64,000 bases of DNA from Megascapheus bottae (GCA_024803745.1 JANJXV010000013.1:5394001-5458000); one strand, 5' to 3'. Shown: positions 21,710 through 34,000, counted from the stretch's first letter. The notes: generated by a model from the letters alone, not told the origin. Program-made: numbers and translations.

Positions 21710-21801
21710 TTTATTTTTTTTTTTGTCACAGTCTGGGAATCAAACCCAGGACCTCATAAATGTTAGACCAGTGTTTTACCACTGAGTTACATCTCCAGCC
21801 T
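21710..21801 (-). mobile_element. Solo ID-like SINE monomer, antisense
   Basis: The plus strand reads T-run, ctgggaatcaaacccagg, then gttttaccactgagttac and atctccagcc: the reverse complement of a tRNA-Ala-derived ID monomer without a Geo half. Confidence 0.8.
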
Positions 21802-22497
21802 TGTACTGTCATTTTCTTAGTGATTCAGATGAAACCAGTTTAGAGATTAACATTCATGAAAAGCAAGAGGAAGAAAGGGAATTCATTTATGACCCCTAAT
21901 TTGGGCCCAAGAGGCCCAGAAATCTGACAAAGGCAAAAGGTCCCAGCAACACCACCACCAATACTATACACATGCATTTGTACTTGCATAGGCGCACACA
22001 TGCATGTGCTTACACAAAACACACACACACAGAGATCAGTAGCCCTCTTGTTCTGTTTCCTTTCAGACCTTCTCATAAGGCCCTACTCTGTGTCTTATGA
22101 AGCCTGCTTAGATCAAAGCCTATTGATATGCTTTGGGGTTTTTTTCCCCCTTCATCTTTTTCTAACCCATTTCATACATCGGTACTTCTACCTCTCTGTT
22201 CACATCAGCCCTTATCAGAATCCTTTAGGTGTTGGCTTTAGGTAGATATTTATGAGGAATAGTTTGTGATGAGCTTTGGATATTTGCAGCTTGACCATAA
22301 GTCCCAAAGTTGCTGGCACATTCTTCTTGCCCCAGCTAGACCTCTACTACTGCCCACTCCTCACCTGCCAATGCCCTGTCTCTAAAGCAGCAAGATCTGC
22401 TCATAGTTTGGACTGTCGGTTCCCACCTTCTGTCAGATCACTTAGCTGGTTCTGAAGTCATGGCTACAGACTCCAGTTAGGATCTTAAAACTTAGTG
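21802..22497. other. Unique sequence, no gene seen
   Basis: Open frames 21840-22076 and 22000-22245 oppose each other and have no motif. A short CA run lies near 22018-22031. Confidence 0.45.
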
Positions 22498-22714
22498 CTT
22501 CTGTGCTTGAACTCTGGGCCTGGGCGCTGTCCCTGAGCTCTTCAGCTCAAGGCTACGGCCCTACCCCTTGTGCCACAGCGCACTTCCAGTTTTCAGGTGG
22601 TTAATTGGAATGAGTCTCAGGTATTTTAGTGCCCAGGATGGCTTTGAACTGCGATCCTCCGATTTCAGCCTTTGGAATAGCTAGGATTATAGGCGAGAGC
22701 CACCATTCCCGGCC
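22498..22714 (-). mobile_element. B1-like/Geo SINE, antisense
   Basis: Geo tail (gcttgaactctgggcctggg, gagctcttcagctcaaggc), linker (caggtggttaattgg) and head (cgatcctccgatttcagcc, ggattataggcgagagccacc). Confidence 0.92.
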
Positions 22715-23282
22715 ATAATAGTAATCATTTTCCTAAGTGTTTTCTTTAGGTAATTTTATATTAGGTGTTTGTTATTTTAGGGTCGACTTCATTTTCTCTA
22801 AGAAATTTAATATTGTCCAACTTTTGTTGAACATTTACTGTGTACTTTTTTGCTAGACACTGTGTAAGGTGCTTTGGATGGGTAGGTAGAACAATTAAGA
22901 GTCCAAACTTCTCTACTTTCTCCACTCCATAATCCAGAATGTTATGAACACCAATTTCTTTGAATGTGAAGATTGTATCTTGGTCTTACATTGAAAGCAC
23001 CCATTACATGGCCTCACCAATGGGCAAGTCTTTTTTGCTTAGAGTGACTTTTTTCTCTCCTCCTACTGCTTTGAAGACAACTCTTAGTTGCCATGGACCA
23101 CATGAAAGGTATTTCTATTTAATGTTTTCTGTGGCAATAATCAGAGATAGATTGTTTTATTTTGTTTTGTTTTTCTGCTTGGTAGAGATTCCCTCCTAGC
23201 TCCAGATTTCTACAATGCTTTGTAACTTCTTTAGTAGAAATCCCTCCATTTGTGACTTCCTTTGTGATTTTTTTAAATTTTT
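22715..23282. other. Mostly unique; possible ancient repeat at 22800-22890
   Basis: The phrase gaacatttactgtgtac followed by gacactgtgtaaggtgctttgg recalls an ancient mammalian repeat also hinted at near 43930-43990. No gene is seen. Confidence 0.35.
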
Positions 23283-23294
23283 ATTTTATTTACT

Positions 23295-23493
23295 TATTTT
23301 TTTGCCTGTCCTGGGCCTTGATGAGCTCAGGGCCTGAGCATTGCCCTTGGGCTTTCTCAAGGTTAGAACTCTACCACTTGAGCCACAGCACTATTTCTGG
23401 CTTTTTTCTATGTATGTGGTACCTAGGAATTGAACCTGGGTCTTTCTGCATGCTAGGCAAGCACTCTACCACTAGGCCAAACTCCCGGCCCCT
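23295..23493 (-). mobile_element. IDL-Geo SINE, antisense
   Basis: T-rich start, tgcctgtcctgggccttg with a small insertion, and an IDL half ending ggccaaactcccggcccc. Open frame 23252-23509 is inside. Confidence 0.92.
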
Positions 23494-23604
23494 GCTGTTC
23501 ATGATTTAATGTCAGTCTTCTGTTCCCTTAACTCAGACAGACATGATAACTCTGCACATAGACATTTTCTCAGTGTTTGTTGAACTGAATTAATCACAGG
23601 CTCC

Positions 23605-23735
23605 CCTTACTTCCCCATATCCCAGAGGGCAGAGACTGTGTCTCATTCATTTTTGTTTTCATCATAGCTGTGTCGCATCATGACACACATTTTCACCTAA
23701 TATATCATCAGTGAATGCTCGTGGCCTTCAAGTTT
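23605..23735 (+). repeat. Probable L2 3'-end fragment
   Basis: Phrases agagggcagagactgtgtctc and atcatcagtgaatgctcg fit the common L2 3' end. It is highly diverged. Confidence 0.5.
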
Positions 23736-24468
23736 CTTTGGATAAGTTCTTCATGCCACCATTTTGCTTTCTCATTGAAAGATTCCCAAAAGCATGAAAT
23801 AAGGAATAACTAATGGATTAGCCTACCATGTAAATGAACAACAACAATAATAATAATGTGTAAAGTGTCTTCTTCTGTATCCCCAAATGTCTCCCTCATG
23901 CCTGACAAGTGCTAGAAGAGGAAGACTTTTCTAACATCACAGAGGGATACTGTACCAGAATGGAACCAGGAACTCAGTGTCACTACTCCCAGCCTAGATT
24001 TCTCCCTTATCTGTTCTCTTCCCTGTAGTAACATCACTGATTTTAAGACCAGGCCCTGAACTTCCCACCTGGACTACTCTCCGTTCCCTCTCCTCCCACC
24101 CTCCACGTCTTCAGTCCATCCTCCACACTGTTGCCAAGGTAATCTTCCAAAGTGCAAATTCATGTTCTGGCTGTTTCTCCTCGTTGTTCCTGTGGCTGGG
24201 GCATAGAGTCTGTGACCCATGGGTCCCAGGATTGCTTCTCACTGCTCTTCCTCACTGTTTCTTTTCTTCATCCAGGTATCAACAGTTCCTTCATGTTGTT
24301 TTCTGCCACCACATGTATCCCCATCATTTCCCTCTCTTCCCTTTGATTAACAACTTACTGAGTCTTCTAGATGAAAAGAACTGAGGGGTCCTGATTCCAG
24401 AATCACGTTCTCTTTTCTCATTTTCTTCCTGTGCTTGTCTCCGTAATTAAAGCTCTTCTCTGAACATC
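23736..24468. other. Unique sequence, no gene seen
   Basis: Overlapping plus-strand open frames at 24152-24384 are in different frames of a pyrimidine-rich stretch and look like chance. Confidence 0.4.
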
Positions 24469-24682
24469 TCAAACTCTGGGCCTGGGGGCTGACCCTGAGC
24501 TCTTAAGCTCAAGGCTAGCACTCTTAACACTTGGAGCCACAGCACCACAGTAGGTTTTCTGGTGGTCAATTGGAGATAAGAGTCTTATGGACTTTCATGC
24601 CCAGGCTGGCCTTGAACTCTGATCCTCAGATCTCAGCCTCTGAGTAGCTAGGATTACAGGCATGAACCACTGGTGCCCAACT
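24469..24682 (-). mobile_element. B1-like/Geo SINE, antisense
   Basis: Close to consensus: gctcaaggctagcactctt, ggttttctggtggtcaattgg, cagatctcagcctctgagtag, ctaggattacaggcatgaacc. Confidence 0.93.
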
Positions 24683-24761
24683 CATCATGCACTTCCTTAA
24701 AACTTGCATTCACAAACTAAGTGATATTACTCCTCTTCCTTAGGATGCCATGAACTAACTG

Positions 24762-24855
24762 CCTTCCTCCCTCTCTTCCTTCCTCCCTCTCTTCCTTCCT
24801 CCCTCTCTTCCTTCCTCCCTCTCTTCCTTCCTCCCTCCCTTCCTTCCTCCCTTCC
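24762..24855. repeat. 94-bp polypyrimidine tract with 16-bp period
   Basis: Uninterrupted C/T run with about four and a half copies of a 16-bp unit (cttccttcctccctct). Degenerate pyrimidine-rich sequence extends to about 24910. Mirror symmetry makes triplex (H-DNA) formation plausible. Repetitive open frames opposite it are artefacts. Confidence 0.93.
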
Positions 24856-24929
24856 TGTCTCTTCGTGTCTCTCTTCTTGTCCCCTCCTCTCTTCCTGTCC
24901 CCTCCTCTTTTGCAGTGTGAGGCCTGGAG

Positions 24930-25121
24930 GTAGGCCTCACACCTCACACTGTCACGTGGCTCTTTTGCTCAAGGATAGAGCTCTTATCACTCCCAGCTTT
25001 CTCTGGTTATTTAGAGCTAAGTCTCATAGACTTTTCTGCTCAGGCTGGCTTCAAACCAAAATCCTCAGTTGTGAGCCTCTTGAATATTTAGGATGACAGA
25101 TGTGAACCACCAGCATCTGGA
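24930..25121 (-). mobile_element. B1-like/Geo SINE, antisense
   Basis: gctcttttgctcaaggatagag, a cctgctcaggctggcttcaaacc-type core, and a B1-like head ending gtgaaccaccagcatctgg. Its tail side faces the polypyrimidine tract. Confidence 0.82.
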
Positions 25122-26010
25122 TGGAAGGCCATGACCTTTTTCCCATGTGTATTCCCAGAAGCAGGCATGGGGGTCAAGCATGTTCAAGTAATAGGTAGCT
25201 CTGTGACACTATGGCTGACTCTTCTGGCACAAATAGAACTTTAATAATGCTTTACAGTGAATGATCTCAAATTATGGTTTCTTTCAAATGAAGCATTACA
25301 TGGGATTACGTACAACTTACAGGAAGGAGAATGTATTTAAATGAAAACCAGCACTTTAAATACCTGGCTTTTATAGGTGGTAAACACATAACCTCACGGC
25401 AACTGTGGGATATTGGTTTAGGGGGTGACGTAAAGTGGATAGAGGGCCCCACTGCTTCTGCCTGGTCCCCAGAGTGTTGAAAGAAATCCATGTGATTGCC
25501 TCTGAAGTAAAAAGTACCTGGTCACATTCAGATCGGCTAGCATAGAGTTCATTTTGAGCCACTTTTCCAGCTCAGTTGTGAAGCTCATTCCTGCCTGACT
25601 TCCCAATTGCCGAATTGTTCACTTATTTATTTATGATGTTAGTCCCCCGAGCTTTAGAGCTAGCTTCAAAATACTCCGGCTCCATCTGGTTTAAATAGAG
25701 CATACTAAGAAGAAATAGAGAAACAGTGGGACCATGAGCTTAAAGGAAAAAAGGAACCGTCTGGCAAACAGGAAACAGAAAATTCAGATTTTTTTTTTTC
25801 TTTATGACATGGTGCTGGGAAAAGGAAGCTATTTTCAGCAAGGAGACATCCTTTCTATCCGGAAGTTCACCCGCAATGATCTGATATTCTGAATCTGAGA
25901 GTCTGAGTGTGTGAATGGCTGTATGAATCATGTTCAGGCAGGCTTGTCTCCAAGGGCCCAGGACAATGACTGTGTTCCTTTTTATTTGTCTTTTCTTATC
26001 TGTTTTTATT
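25122..26010. promoter_or_regulatory. Unique block, possibly conserved non-coding
   Basis: Repeat-free, with balanced composition from about 25300 to 25700 and a TGACGTAA CRE-like word near 25424. Three short minus-strand open frames overlap between 25306 and 25606 because stops are sparse there. None shows a domain. Confidence 0.3.
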
Positions 26011-26017
26011 CTTTCAG

Positions 26018-26158
26018 CTACTTGCTATGCCTGAACACAAAAGGCCTTGTAGGACAGTCTGCCTCCACAAGGGCAGGCCGCTTGATTTTGGACATCCTAA
26101 AAGATCAGCCTGATTCTCCAGGAGGAGATCCATCTGCCTTGAAAAATGCATTGTGTTG
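26018..26158 (+). other. Weak exon-like segment
   Basis: A long pyrimidine tract ending tattctttcag at 26017 resembles a 3' splice site, and a gttagt word at 26159 could serve as a weak 5' splice site. The 141 bp between are open in one frame. No homology recognised; could be chance. Confidence 0.15.
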
Positions 26159-27354
26159 GTTAGTGTCATGGCAGGGAGTTGATGGGGCGAGGGGGTTGGT
26201 TCCATGTGGAGACTCAGCTTCCTTCAGTTACCAAGTATAGAGACCCATCTCTACCATGGGGCACTTATATTTACCACCCCTAAGTCTCATTTCCATGCTT
26301 CTGATATGGGACTTGTTCCTGTAACATTTGTGTAATAAAAAGCTTTCCAAAGACCAAAAAATAGGTAAAGAAGTTTCACAGTAAATAGTTAAATCACTAG
26401 CTATTCTTATATAACTAGAATGCATTTGTATTTCATATGGCCTGTGGTCCACACAGTGTCCTACAAGAAAAACACAGGAAAGGTTATTGGCTCAGTGTGC
26501 TTCACTTACATAAGAATCCTGAATCTTCAAGCCCTCCCCCCCTCCCGCCCATGGTTGGGCCCTTTCCATTCTGTCACCTTTTGGGTTGTGATTGCATACC
26601 CTCTGTTCACCTTTTCTAAAGAGTGACTCAGAGCTTATTCTTTCTGACAGCTAATCCTCTTAATACAAGACAATAGCAATGAAATATTTTGGCATATTTA
26701 CCAGGATTGCTAATAGCCCTTTTTACATTCCATATTTAGAGAATGAAGCAAATTGCTTTAGAAAGCACTCAACAACAAAAAAAATGGTATCTTACTTGAT
26801 GGGGTCAGATATGATTTACATTGTTGTTTTTTTTTCTTTCTTTTAGCAAAGGTGAAGAGGGCAGGGTATATTGTTGTCCATGAAAGACAGCAGAAGAGAA
26901 GCCTGAGTTTTCTCTGCATCCTACTGCTATGCCCAGTTGGATTACATGTCACTTGCTGTTAATTTGGCACTTCCTGATGGGAATAAAGGGCTTTACACTG
27001 TCCCCAGAATATCCAATGACAGTACTAAATTTCTGGCCAAATTAGCCAGTCTTTTTTATGTGCTTTCAGGACCCCCTCAGCTCAGCATAGTCAACCAAGA
27101 TTTGGTTGACTTCAGGCATAAGAATGGAAGTCTTTCCTCAGTGTGGAAGGATAGATAACAATAATATATAAGTTGTAATAATACCAGTTGTTGTCATACT
27201 CAAATCTTAAAATGGAGTAATAGTTTTTTTTTTTGACTTGGTTTGAACAATCTTTCTCGTAATCTCTAAAATCTGAACGGTGTCTCTGTGGCCAATGAGT
27301 AACTCTCTGGACAGATACAGAACCTTGTGCCATTTCCTCCCTATGGTTTCTTTG
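26159..27354. other. Unique sequence, no gene seen
   Basis: Open frames at 26420-26626, 26937-27158 and opposing minus-strand frames carry no recognisable motif. Confidence 0.45.
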
Positions 27355-27578
27355 TGTACCACTACTGGGGCTTGAACTTAGGGACTCATATTCTCACTTA
27401 ACTTTTTCAGTCAAGACTGGCACTTTATCACTTGAGTCATAGTCTCACTTCCGGCTTTTTGTTGGTTAATTGTAGATAAGAGTCTCATGGAATTTTCTTC
27501 CCCAGCTGAGTGAACCTTGATCCTCACATCTCAGCCTCCTGCGTAAGTTAAGATTTTAGGTGTGAGCTACAATACCCT
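27355..27578 (-). mobile_element. B1-like/Geo SINE, antisense
   Basis: actggggcttgaacttaggg, cttgagtcatagtctcactt, ttggttaattgtagataagag, and head atctcagcctcctgcg. Confidence 0.88.
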
Positions 27579-28301
27579 CTTCATCTTCAACATTTGGTTT
27601 CCAAGATCAAAGGATTTCATCTGAATTTAACTGGTGAGAGGGAACAAGACTATAAAGACTTGTGAATGGAAATTTTTTATAGGAACCGCTCAGTTCCGTT
27701 ACATGCTCCAGAAGTCACATTTCCTTGAGTAGAACTCAGAAACATGGTCACCCCTGACTCCTGGGGTACAGTCTGGTTTTATCTTTTGGAAGAAAAGTAG
27801 ATTGGTTTGAAAAACTAGTTAGTCAAAATAATAATGACAGAAACCAATGTTTATCAAGCACTTATTTCATGTAAGGTTTTGCAGTATGCAATTTAATATT
27901 ATTTTTAAGATCACATACCATACAATTAACTCATTTAAAATACGTAATTCCTTGGCTGTTAGAGTGAAGCAACCATCACCACAATCAGTTTTATAGCATT
28001 TCTCTCATTCCCCAAATAAAGCACAAATGTATTACAAATTTTCCATTTCCTCTTCACCATAAGCAACTGTCAATTTATTTTCTCTGAATGGATTTATCTT
28101 TTCTAAGGATTTCTTATAAGTAGAACATCTACATCTTTTTACATAATCATCCCAAGAACCCTACATGCTATTCTTTTTTACAGATCAAGACATAGATCAG
28201 CTAGCTAAATAATTTATAAATTTAAGCCTTGCCCTTCATCAAAATCTGTAATATTATGCCACATTCATGGCACGATTTGATGTTTGTCTGCTTATTTTTT
28301 T
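27579..28301. other. Mostly unique; possible MIR relics
   Basis: Weak MIR-like wording at about 27850-27910 and 28130-28200. No gene seen. Confidence 0.35.
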
Positions 28302-28523
28302 ATCCTGATACTAGTACTTAAATTGAGGTCCTTGTGCTCTCACTTGGCTTTTTCATTCAGGAATGGAACTGTAACACGTGCGCCATACTTCTACTTCTGG
28401 ACTTTTGGTGATTAATTGGAGATAAAAATTTTATGGACTTTTCTGCCTGGGCTGGTTTTTAACCTCTATACTCAGATATCAGCCTCTTGAGTTTCTAGGG
28501 TAACAGGCATGAACTACTTGGCT
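28302..28523 (-). mobile_element. B1-like/Geo SINE, antisense, old
   Basis: gatactagtacttaaattgagg, gtgattaattggagataaaa, tttctgcctgggctgg, tatcagcctcttgag. Confidence 0.82.
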
Positions 28524-30283
28524 CTCTTTAGTGTTTGTGTGTATGTGAGTATTTTAATGATTGGCATAGCAACAAAATGGCCCTATGGCAAATTCTCTTA
28601 CCAAAGTGAAAAAAAGCACATAGGAGTCAGCTCAAGAATTAATGGTCATTCCCCAGGTCCACACAAAAATATACATTAACTATTCAAACAAGTTATTGTT
28701 TGGTTGGAGAATTCAATAAGATTGAGAACTGTGAGAATTGCTCTTACAGTTTTACCTAATGGATGGCCTGACAGTGTTACTTTTTGCTTATAGGTAAAAT
28801 CTAAATGTAATGGGGCTAGAAATGAAGTTCATATATAGGCCTTCAGAATACTGTCCAGGAAGATGTTTTGTAGCCTGTCATTTACACTAACCAGATTACA
28901 GCCCAGAAATGCCCAACACCCTAAGAGCACTGAGGGAGGAGTCAGAGCTCAAGGTTTAATGCTCAGCCCCTTACTTCCAAGGTGTGTACAAAAATTGTGG
29001 CATCATGAGAATTAGTGGGGAAAGGACATGTTACCCAGGGTAAAAACCCATGTGAAGAGCCTCATCTGTCAGCCTCAGAGCTCAGCGGGGCCGAGTGGCA
29101 TGGCTACAGGAACCTGGAAGGAACCAGCTGAGCAAGTGTAAGTCTGAAGCTCCTTGGGAAAGAAGATAAGCTGGTTGGGTTTCTGTAGGCAAAGAGCCAA
29201 TGATGAGATCTCCCACATTCCAACACATGCCATTTTCGGCACTTTGAGCTCAACCAAGGGCTGCAGAGCTGCATCCTCAGGGCCAAGTGGATTTGACAGT
29301 CCCAAAGAGAAAGAATTAAAAATGCTGTGAACAAGTAGATTGAATTATGTTTTTATGTCCTTGGCCTGTTCCACACCCTACCCTGTTCTTAGTTAGAACG
29401 ATATGAAAATCTAGATGTGAGAGCCGAGATAAGACTGTGCAGAAGTCATACTTAGTGTCTGGGTTGGTGACTTATCCAGAAGACAGTGTGAGAGGCATGG
29501 GCGTGGAGCAAGTGTATATTTCAGCTGTAATTGTTTCCTAAACATCCCTAGCTCTTTTCTTCACCAGTGTGTGCACCAAGGACATGCCCTCTGTGACCCA
29601 TTTCCATTGTTGTTGGAGTTACAACTTAAAGCCACACAGTACTAGACTGCACAATCAATTCTAGAGGACTACTCAGCTCACATGCACGAGTTGACATACA
29701 TGCTCTTTAAAACACCCGATAGTAAATCTTTTAGATACCGTAGGTCCTATATTGCTATTGAAATAATCAGTTCTGTCATTCCTAGTACAAAAGCATCCAT
29801 GGACAACCAATCAAGGCAGGGGCATGGTTGTGTTCCCTTCAAAGTTTATGGGCACTGAGATTTTCATAATTTTTATGTGCTAACAAACTTGTAACTTGAT
29901 TTCTTGTAACTCTTCTTGGCTCTTGGATTGTATTAAAAGTCACAGTAGATCGGACTTTGTCAATAGGCCATGGTTTGTAACTGCTGAAATCTGCTTGATA
30001 TCATCTATAGAAATGAGGTGTGGTGTCCTCATTGCTGTAGAGACCAAGTAAGAGTATGTGAAGTTACCAGCATAAAATCTATCCCTTATAAATGCCTAGC
30101 AAACAATTATCATCACAATCACCAGCCCTTAAAGGGAGTATTATTTCTGTTTGCAACTGACTTGTGGAAGCAGAGGTAATTATATTTCGGTTCCTTCATC
30201 ATTTCTATAATATTAATCTTTCATTACAATTAAAATCAAGTTACAAAAACTAGTTTAAACACATTAAACAGAAGTATATAGTT
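28524..30283. other. Long unique stretch, no gene seen
   Basis: About 1.75 kb without recognised repeats. The section 29040-29300 is relatively GC-rich and stop-poor on the minus strand (two overlapping 76-codon frames), but no protein family is apparent. Confidence 0.45.
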
Positions 30284-30480
30284 GGGCTGGGAGTGTGGTC
30301 TAGTGATGAATGCTTGCCTAGCATGCGTGAATCCCTGGTTTCAATTCTTAGGAACTACATATATAGAAAAAGCCAGAAGTGGTGCTATGGCTCAAGTGGT
30401 AGAGTGCTAGCCATGAGAAAGTTCAAGGATAGTGCCTAGGCTCTAAGTTCAAGCCCCATGACAGACCAAAAAAAAAGAGA
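30284..30480 (+). mobile_element. IDL-Geo SINE
   Basis: gggctgggagtgtggtctag, cttgcctagcatgcgtg, gtgctatggctcaagtgg, agttcaagccccatgac, then an A tail. Confidence 0.92.
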
Positions 30481-30945
30481 AATATAAATGTAGCACGTAG
30501 TTTAATTCTATCTCACTATTGCCTCTATCACCCTAGATATTTCTTTGGTACTTTGGTATGGGCCACTAAATGTTCCGTGAATGAACAGGATTAGATCTTT
30601 GCTCCCTAGGGACTCCTAGCATGCTAGAAAGTGGATAAGTAGGACCTTCCTTTTTAAACATTAAATTTTCATCTCAGCCTTTAAAGTTCAGTATATATAT
30701 AATATGGATATGATAATAGTTCATAAACATATAGTCAGATAATGGAGATAGGCATTCAGAATGACTTTAAGTGATACTTAAAAAGTTTTGAGCTCACTCA
30801 TGTAGGAAGAAAAATCATAGTGAGAAACCAGATTAGGCATGAATGATACAAGTTTTTATCTTCAAGGACTCAGGTGTTATTAGGACATGAATTGGAATTT
30901 ACTTCATTGTCTGCCAGGGGACAGACAGGAAACAAGACATGTATT
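30481..30945. other. Unique sequence, no gene seen
   Basis: Nothing recognised. Confidence 0.4.
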
Positions 30946-30949
30946 ATTA

Positions 30950-31085
30950 GGAAATTAAAATTATAAAACAGCCATATGAGATGGAGAGTATTGTCCTTAT
31001 AGATGAAAAACTGAGGTTCAATACAGAGATTCTAAGCAACTTGCAAAGGTCACTTGAATGAATCAGGACTGTCTAACTATAAAGC
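30950..31085 (+). repeat. MIR fragment
   Basis: tatagatgaaaaactgaggttc, agcaacttgcaaaggtcact and aatcaggactgtctaactat follow the MIR core-to-3' order. Confidence 0.7.
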
Positions 31086-31321
31086 ATGACATTTTCCACT
31101 TCCGCCTTCATTGCAATGAAAAAAGTTCACCAGAAAGGACTTATTCTTCTCTGGCATTCTTAAATTCTGAAGTTGGTCTTTCTCTATCACACAAAGTTAG
31201 GCCATTAATTACCAACTAGATAAGCTTTCACTTCTGAGTTCTTTAATGAACCTCTCACTTCTAGTAACAGAACATGTGTCTCACTCTGACAGAAACAATC
31301 CTTGCATGGCCAATTCCCTAC

Positions 31322-31640
31322 TCAATTCATATTAGTCCAGTTTATGTTGCTATAATACACTACCTGAACCTTGGTACTTTATCACATAAAAACATATTTA
31401 TTATAATTCTGGAGTTTGGCAATCTAAGCTCAGAGGGACTGCACCTAATAAAGACTTTCGGAGCAGTACTACTAACATGAAAGGAATCACATGTCAAAAG
31501 AAGAGCAAACCAAGTTAGCTTTTGTAAGCAAACACTCACGATCATGAGTTCCTTTTCAGTAAGGACATTAATCATTGAGGAATGCTTTCTAATCACCTCT
31601 TAATGGGCACTATCTGTGACCCTCTACAAGTTCTCTGCAC
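31322..31640 (-). mobile_element. MaLR-type solo LTR relic, antisense
   Basis: The plus strand starts attagtccagtttatgttgc, then ctataatacactacctgaacc, ttctggagtttggcaatc, and ctaatcacctcttaatgggc. This ordered set matches the reverse complement of an ancient MaLR LTR. No internal retroviral genes are seen. The small open frames 31274-31596 lie in it. Confidence 0.65.
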
Positions 31641-32152
31641 ACGAGCCTTCAATCTGTCATTAGTTAAAACTGACAAGTCCATTTGCTTTTTTTTTTTTTT
31701 TTTTTTTTCAAAAAGCTTGTATGATTTCCTTCCCCAGGTTAGATTGGGTACTGTCTCTTTGGGTTGTATAGTTCCTTAGAGGAAGTTCCTGTAAAATATA
31801 TTTTATAATGGTAGAATAAGCTCTTCCTTGTAGATTTACTGCACTTAATACTCCCTTAAGGGACTGAGACTATAACCTTGATGGCTTTGTTCTTCTGGTA
31901 CTCTTGTAACCATGTAGTACCGAGGGCATAGTGAGTGGGCCCTCCATGAATCCTCGTGGAGAGAAGGAAGTCCTCCTTTGATTTGTTTGAGATAGCCTTG
32001 GCAAAGAGATACACTGAAGTCTATTTACAGTAAGGCCTCTCAAGGTAAGACAAATGGGTGGACAAAAACCAGGCTTAAGGGTAAAATAAGGAAAGTATAG
32101 TCATGTATAGGAAATCTTTTTTTTTCTTCTTTATTTCTCAAACTGAAGAGGG
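31641..32152. other. Unique sequence with T22 run at 31687-31708
   Basis: No gene or transposable element recognised apart from the homopolymer. Confidence 0.4.
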
Positions 32153-32395
32153 ACTGAGCACTGGTGTCTAATGCCTGTAATCTTACCTATTCATGATGCT
32201 AGAATCTGAGGATGGAGATTCAAAGCCAGACCAGGCAGGAAAGCCCATGAGATTTATCTCCAAATAACCACCAAAAGTCCAGAAGTGGAGCAATGGCTCA
32301 AGTGGCAGAGCTAAGTGAAAAGAGTAAGGACAGCACATAGGCCTTGAGTTTAGGCAGCAGTACTAGCCCAAAACAAATTTGGAAAAAAAAAAAAC
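32153..32395 (+). mobile_element. B1-like/Geo SINE
   Basis: gagcactggtgtctaatgcctg, ggagattcaaagccag, tttatctccaaataacc, agtggagcaatggctcaagtgg, and a diverged Geo end. Confidence 0.85.
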
Positions 32396-33585
32396 TTCAA
32401 AAATCTGAACAGGTACACATAGTTACAACAATGAAATTCATACTAATGATATGCAACTTATTCATATATATTAACTTCTCTTTCTATGTGTATAGCCTGA
32501 CATTCAAGATGTATACATAAAAATAGACTACCACCTTTCAAACTGTCTTTTGCTCACTGAATGATCAGCCAGAGGGTAACATTGATTGGCACTCTCCAGG
32601 CTGGACAATCTGGTAATGTTACCCAGTTGCTCTAAATCCCTTTAATCCTATCACCATCTCCCTTCTGCAGGCATAAAGCTTTGCCCCCTTCTTTGAAGAG
32701 AATTAGCATTTACTAAAAGCTTTTGTGGTGGTCTGGATACTTAACACAAGTGATCTCATTTAATCCTCAGACATTTGCACAGGCCCACAGTTCCTTAACC
32801 CCAACAGACTGAGTCAAAAGCAAGCCAAGAATAATTTTACTGAAAAAAAAAATGTTCCCTAATCAGATAGGGCTCAAGACTAAGGAAATGTGTGAATTAA
32901 TACTGTTAAATTTGATGAAACAAATTTGTATGGGGCTATACCATGTTAATTTAGGGCTAATGAATGTGGCCATTAATGCAATGCTTTGCACATAAGCTGG
33001 AATCTTTTTTGTTTATTGGGAGCATAAGCACACTTCGCCCACCTCCCCACATGACTACTAATAGAGAGCTTTCTTCATCTAGTTTTATGAAGTTGATGGA
33101 ATTAACACACTTCTTACCAATTTGTATTTTATAGGCCCCAAACACTATGCACAACAGACCTTTATATTCTTAACACAGTTGTCAACATTTTACCTTACCC
33201 CATCAGTGAAAGACATTACAAAACAAAACCCACCCAGCTTCTGTCCATTCCAACCATAATTTCTAAATCATAAGGATAACTTACTAGACTAAACAATAAG
33301 GGAAAAAAAGGAGCAATAGGGAGGACATAATCCCATAGTAAAGAAAGATCCTTTTAATTTGATGGGGAAAAAAATAAAACACTGCAGGCTGTTTACCTTT
33401 CTTACTTTCCTCTGAACCTCAGAGGATTAAGGACCAACATCTCAGATTCATCCTGTGGGGGTGGGCTCTGAAATCAGACAGGTCTTGGCTTAATTTACAG
33501 CCCTCTTAATTCTTACAGGCAAAGCTGAGACAAGGTATTCCACTTTTCATAGCTACATTTCCCTCATGCATAAGTGTAGATAACT
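32396..33585. other. Unique sequence; possible MIR scrap at 32690-32770
   Basis: tgatctcatttaatcctcag is MIR-like. Otherwise nothing is recognised. The minus frame 32957-33154 has no domain. Confidence 0.4.
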
Positions 33586-33589
33586 CTTC

Positions 33590-34000
33590 ATCTGACAAAG
33601 TCAGCCAGAACAAAAATATATTATCTCGCAGTTCTGGATGCTAGAAATCAAGATATTAGCAAGCTGTGGTCCTCTGAAGATACCATGAAAAGGTCTGATC
33701 TGGCATCTCTCCTCATTCCTAGTAGCCCTTTAGTTTGTGGAAGTATAACTCCAGACTTCACATGATGTCCCTGTGTGTGTTCGTATCTGTGTACACATTT
33801 CTCCCTTTTAGAACAAGAGTTATGGGGTGAGGGTCCACCCTTCCTTCCCTTCCTTCCCTTCCTTTTTGTCAGTTGTGGGGCTTGAACTTGAATAATAACC
33901 CTATTTTGAAAGTTCACACTCAGATACTGGGGGTGAGAACTTCAATATGTAAATTTTGCCCAATACAATTCAGTCAAGAATAACCAATCTCATGGAATTG
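33590..34000 (-). mobile_element. Old LTR-type relic, antisense, with SINE scrap
   Basis: cagttctggatgctagaaatc, cttcacatgatgtccctgtg, gatactgggggtgagaacttc and tgcccaatacaattcag match in order a widespread ancient mammalian LTR-class repeat, from memory. A (CCTTC)n run and a Geo-tail scrap (33835-33890) interrupt it. Confidence 0.5.
33835..33890 (-). mobile_element. CCTTC repeat plus Geo-tail scrap
   Basis: About five ccttc-type units lead into gtcagttgtggggcttgaac, the last 25 or so bases of a Geo tail in antisense. This is an extremely 5'-truncated SINE copy. Confidence 0.6.

Noticed and set aside
24717..24947. GGRKE-repeat open frames
   Set aside because: They read through the polypurine side of the 94-bp tract.
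31322..31640. Endogenous retrovirus with genes
   Set aside because: Only LTR-like sequence is present; no internal coding region is seen on either side.
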